DNA of 8,760 nucleotides, taken from Flavobacteriaceae bacterium UBA2000 (GTDB taxonomy: Bacteria; Bacteroidota; Bacteroidia; Flavobacteriales; Flavobacteriaceae). The position numbers were made by a program, and so were the translations under genes. The DNA is taken from assembly GCA_002335345.1 (NCBI GenBank), contig DDCS01000044.1, positions 1-8,760 on the forward strand, read 5' to 3'. Positions 7,637-8,760 of the stretch are shown in pieces. The notes under the pieces were generated by a model. The model was given only the letters and a program-made list of their open reading frames with translations, was not told the DNA's origin and did no database searches. How positions within the stretch are numbered: position 1 is the stretch's first letter; each line of letters starts with the position of its first letter.

Positions 7637-7648
7637 TTATGTTAAACA
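7619..7648. repeat. Inverted repeat TGTTTAAC-N14-GTTAAACA, operator candidate
   Basis: A perfect 8-base inverted repeat (7619-7626 and 7641-7648) has arm centres 22 bases apart, about two helical turns, as expected for a dimeric DNA-binding protein. The left arm overlaps the rhodopsin -7 element, the right arm lies just downstream of the predicted transcription start, and the predicted blh -33 lies between the arms. A bound protein could therefore affect both genes. Alternatively it is a chance repeat in AT-rich DNA; a short 8-base hairpin in RNA is also possible if transcription starts further upstream. Confidence 0.35.
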
Positions 7649-7661
7649 AATTTAATTAACC

Positions 7662-8390
7662 ATGACAGCATTATTAACTACATTAACTATGGCGTCCAAG
7701 ATGGCGCCTGATGATTATGTTGGTTTTACATTCTTTGTAGGATGTATGGCCATGATGGCAGCTTCTGCCTTCTTTTTCCTTTCGATGAATGGATTTGACA
7801 CCAAATGGAGAACTTCGATTCTCGTTTCGGGTCTGATTACCTTCATCGCAGCAGTACACTATTGGTACATGCGTGATTATTGGGCTTCTTTTGGAGAATC
7901 CCCAACATTTTTCCGCTACGTAGATTGGGTCCTTACGGTTCCATTGATGTGCGTAGAATTTTATTTAATCCTTAAAGTTGCAGGAGCCAAGAAGTCTCTT
8001 ATGTGGCGTATGATCTTCCTTTCGGTTGTCATGCTTGTAACCGGATATTTCGGAGAAACAATTGACCGCGGAAATGCACAGGTTTGGGGTCTTATTTCAG
8101 GTATTGCATACTTCGTAATTGTGTATGATATTTGGATGGGATCAGCCAAAAAACTTGCTGAGGCTGCAGGTGGTGCTACCCTTTCGGCTCACAAAATGCT
8201 TAGTTGGTTTGTCCTTGTAGGATGGGCGATTTATCCAATTGGATATATGGCTGGTACTCCAGGATGGTACGACGGGATTTTTGGCGGATTGAATCTTGAT
8301 GTTGTTTACAACATTGGAGATGCCGTTAACAAGATCGGATTTGGTTTGGTTGTTTACGGTTTAGCCGTAGCCAAGCAAAACGAAGCGTAA
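7662..8390 (+). CDS. Proteorhodopsin, green-type light-driven proton pump
   Basis: This seven-helix retinal protein pumps protons out of the cell in light. It has 242 residues and aligns along its length with marine proteorhodopsin. Helix C carries RYVDWVLTVPLMCVEF: Arg85, proton acceptor Asp88, Thr92 and proton donor Glu99, the DTE motif of proton pumps (not the NDQ or NTQ motifs of flavobacterial Na+ or Cl- pumps). His66 matches the His paired with the acceptor. Helix F has GWAIYP (Trp188, Tyr191, Pro192), and helix G has Asp220 and the retinal Schiff-base Lys224 in DAVNKIGFG. The tuning residue (position 105 in the reference) is Met96, typical of green-absorbing flavobacterial forms. Gly143 in helix E replaces the bulky Phe152 of the reference protein, as in carotenoid-antenna rhodopsins. 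The short hydrophobic N-terminus (about 1-12) may be a cleaved signal. blh lies divergent upstream, and a strong terminator closes the gene. Confidence 0.98.
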   Translation: MTALLTTLTMASKMAPDDYVGFTFFVGCMAMMAASAFFFLSMNGFDTKWRTSILVSGLITFIAAVHYWYMRDYWASFGESPTFFRYVDWVLTVPLMCVEFYLILKVAGAKKSLMWRMIFLSVVMLVTGYFGETIDRGNAQVWGLISGIAYFVIVYDIWMGSAKKLAEAAGGATLSAHKMLSWFVLVGWAIYPIGYMAGTPGWYDGIFGGLNLDVVYNIGDAVNKIGFGLVVYGLAVAKQNEA

Positions 8391-8412
8391 GCGTCGATAT
8401 GATTTGGAAAAA

Positions 8413-8439
8413 GCCGCTCCTTGGAGCGGCTTTTTTTTT
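8413..8439 (+). terminator. Rho-independent terminator of the rhodopsin gene
   Basis: A perfect 7-bp GC-rich stem (GCCGCTC, loop CTTG, GAGCGGC, 8413-8430) is followed by nine T residues (8431-8439), with two A residues before the stem that can extend it. It lies 22 bases after the rhodopsin stop codon, so the rhodopsin is probably a single-gene transcript. Confidence 0.93.
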
Positions 8440-8482
8440 AGGTATAAGGGAAATTTAGAACAAATAATTAAAATGAATTATA

Positions 8483-8515
8483 CTTGCAGCGTATCACCTT
8501 TTGTTTGTATTTTTG
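8483..8515 (+). promoter_or_regulatory. Promoter of the initiator tRNA gene
   Basis: TATTTTTG at 8508-8515 is a perfect -7 element (TAnnTTTG), nine bases before the tRNA 5' end. CTTG at 8483-8486 lies 21 bases upstream as a one-mismatch -33 element. A start near 8520 would leave almost no leader. Confidence 0.65.
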
Positions 8516-8523
8516 CAGCATAT

Positions 8524-8596
<73 letters not shown>

Positions 8597-8600
8597 CTAG

Positions 8601-8632
8601 AAAAGGCCTAATTAATAGTTAGGTCTTTTTTT
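8601..8632 (+). terminator. Rho-independent terminator after the tRNA
   Basis: A 7-bp stem with one G-T pair (GGCCTAA 8605-8611, loop of seven, TTAGGTC 8619-8625) is followed by seven T residues. Four A residues before the stem can pair with the T-tract, so it could also work on the minus strand, against the gene remnant read from the right. Confidence 0.8.
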
Positions 8633-8760
8633 ATTTTATGAACTCATCAATTAGATAATCCCCTATTAAAAGATCTTTACGGTGCGTAATAAACATTTTC
8701 TTTTATGCTAATCCGCTTGTATGCACACCGTAAATAGATTATGTTTTCAAGTTGTTGTTT
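8631..8760 (-). pseudogene. Possible broken 3' end of an HAD-type 5'(3')-deoxyribonucleotidase-like gene (runs off the right edge)
   Basis: On the minus strand, bases 8696-8631 read FITHRKDLLIGDYLIDE followed by FIK and a stop. This resembles the segment before and including motif IV (usually DYLIDDR or DLLIDDR) of the NT5C family, cytosolic HAD-fold enzymes that dephosphorylate deoxynucleotides. The usual second Asp and Arg after LID are missing, as is the family's remaining C-terminus. Upstream, bases 8760-8677 read in another frame (containing YLRCAYKR), with a stop at 8677-8679, so at least one frameshift separates the two parts. In-frame stops therefore rule out an intact gene here unless sequence errors are involved. 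The similarity is recalled from motif shape, not from a search. The alternative is non-coding DNA with a short chance open frame. Confidence 0.4.
8676..8734. repeat. 9-base inverted repeat TTTACGGTG / CACCGTAAA
   Basis: Perfect 9-base arms at 8676-8684 and 8726-8734 flank 41 AT-rich bases. The repeat lies inside the suspected broken gene and spans its frameshift. No T-tract follows, so it is not a typical terminator. The function is unknown; it may mark a rearrangement. Confidence 0.4.

Noticed and set aside
7961..8149. Reverse-strand open frame of 62 codons inside the rhodopsin gene
   Set aside because: It is antisense to helices C-E of the rhodopsin, with no recognisable features.
8676..8734. 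Integron attC-like or CRISPR-like structure at the right edge
   Set aside because: There is only one pair of 9-base arms, no GTTRRRY-type core sites and no repeated spacer units.

Overview
The window looks like chromosomal DNA from a marine flavobacterium (Bacteroidota). The evidence is a green-type proteorhodopsin of the flavobacterial kind beside a divergent blh gene, promoter elements matching the Bacteroidota consensus (TTTG, 19-21 bases, TAnnTTTG), absence of clear Shine-Dalgarno sites, an initiator tRNA gene without an encoded CCA, and AT-rich spacers. No genus can be named from the sequence alone.

Layout. Bases 1-838 hold the C-terminal half of an ABC-F ATPase cut by the left edge. 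Bases 927-6679 are a compact rightward operon for a tripartite RND efflux pump: an inner-membrane-anchored adaptor (GTG start), an AcrB-like pump, and a TolC-like outer-membrane channel whose start overlaps the end of the pump gene by 11 bases. Bases 6663-7556, on the minus strand, encode a Brp/Blh-type beta-carotene 15,15'-dioxygenase that overlaps the channel gene tail-to-tail by 17 bases. After a 105-base divergent spacer, 7662-8390 encodes a proton-pumping proteorhodopsin, closed by a strong terminator. An initiator tRNA-Met follows with its own promoter and terminator. At the right edge the minus strand carries what looks like a broken gene end related to HAD-type 5'(3')-deoxyribonucleotidases.

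How the genes work together. Blh would cleave beta-carotene to retinal, and the rhodopsin would bind that retinal on Lys224 and pump protons outward in light. The resulting proton motive force is also the energy source of RND pumps such as the one next door, but that link is inference from adjacency. Carotenoid synthesis genes are not in the window.

The most interesting points are: a glycine in rhodopsin helix E where carotenoid-antenna rhodopsins have their opening; apparently overlapping divergent promoters between blh and the rhodopsin; an 8-base inverted repeat there whose left half recurs as a 12/13 match upstream of the efflux operon; and an initiator tRNA with two unexpected stem mismatches. 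I found no wholly new multi-gene system.
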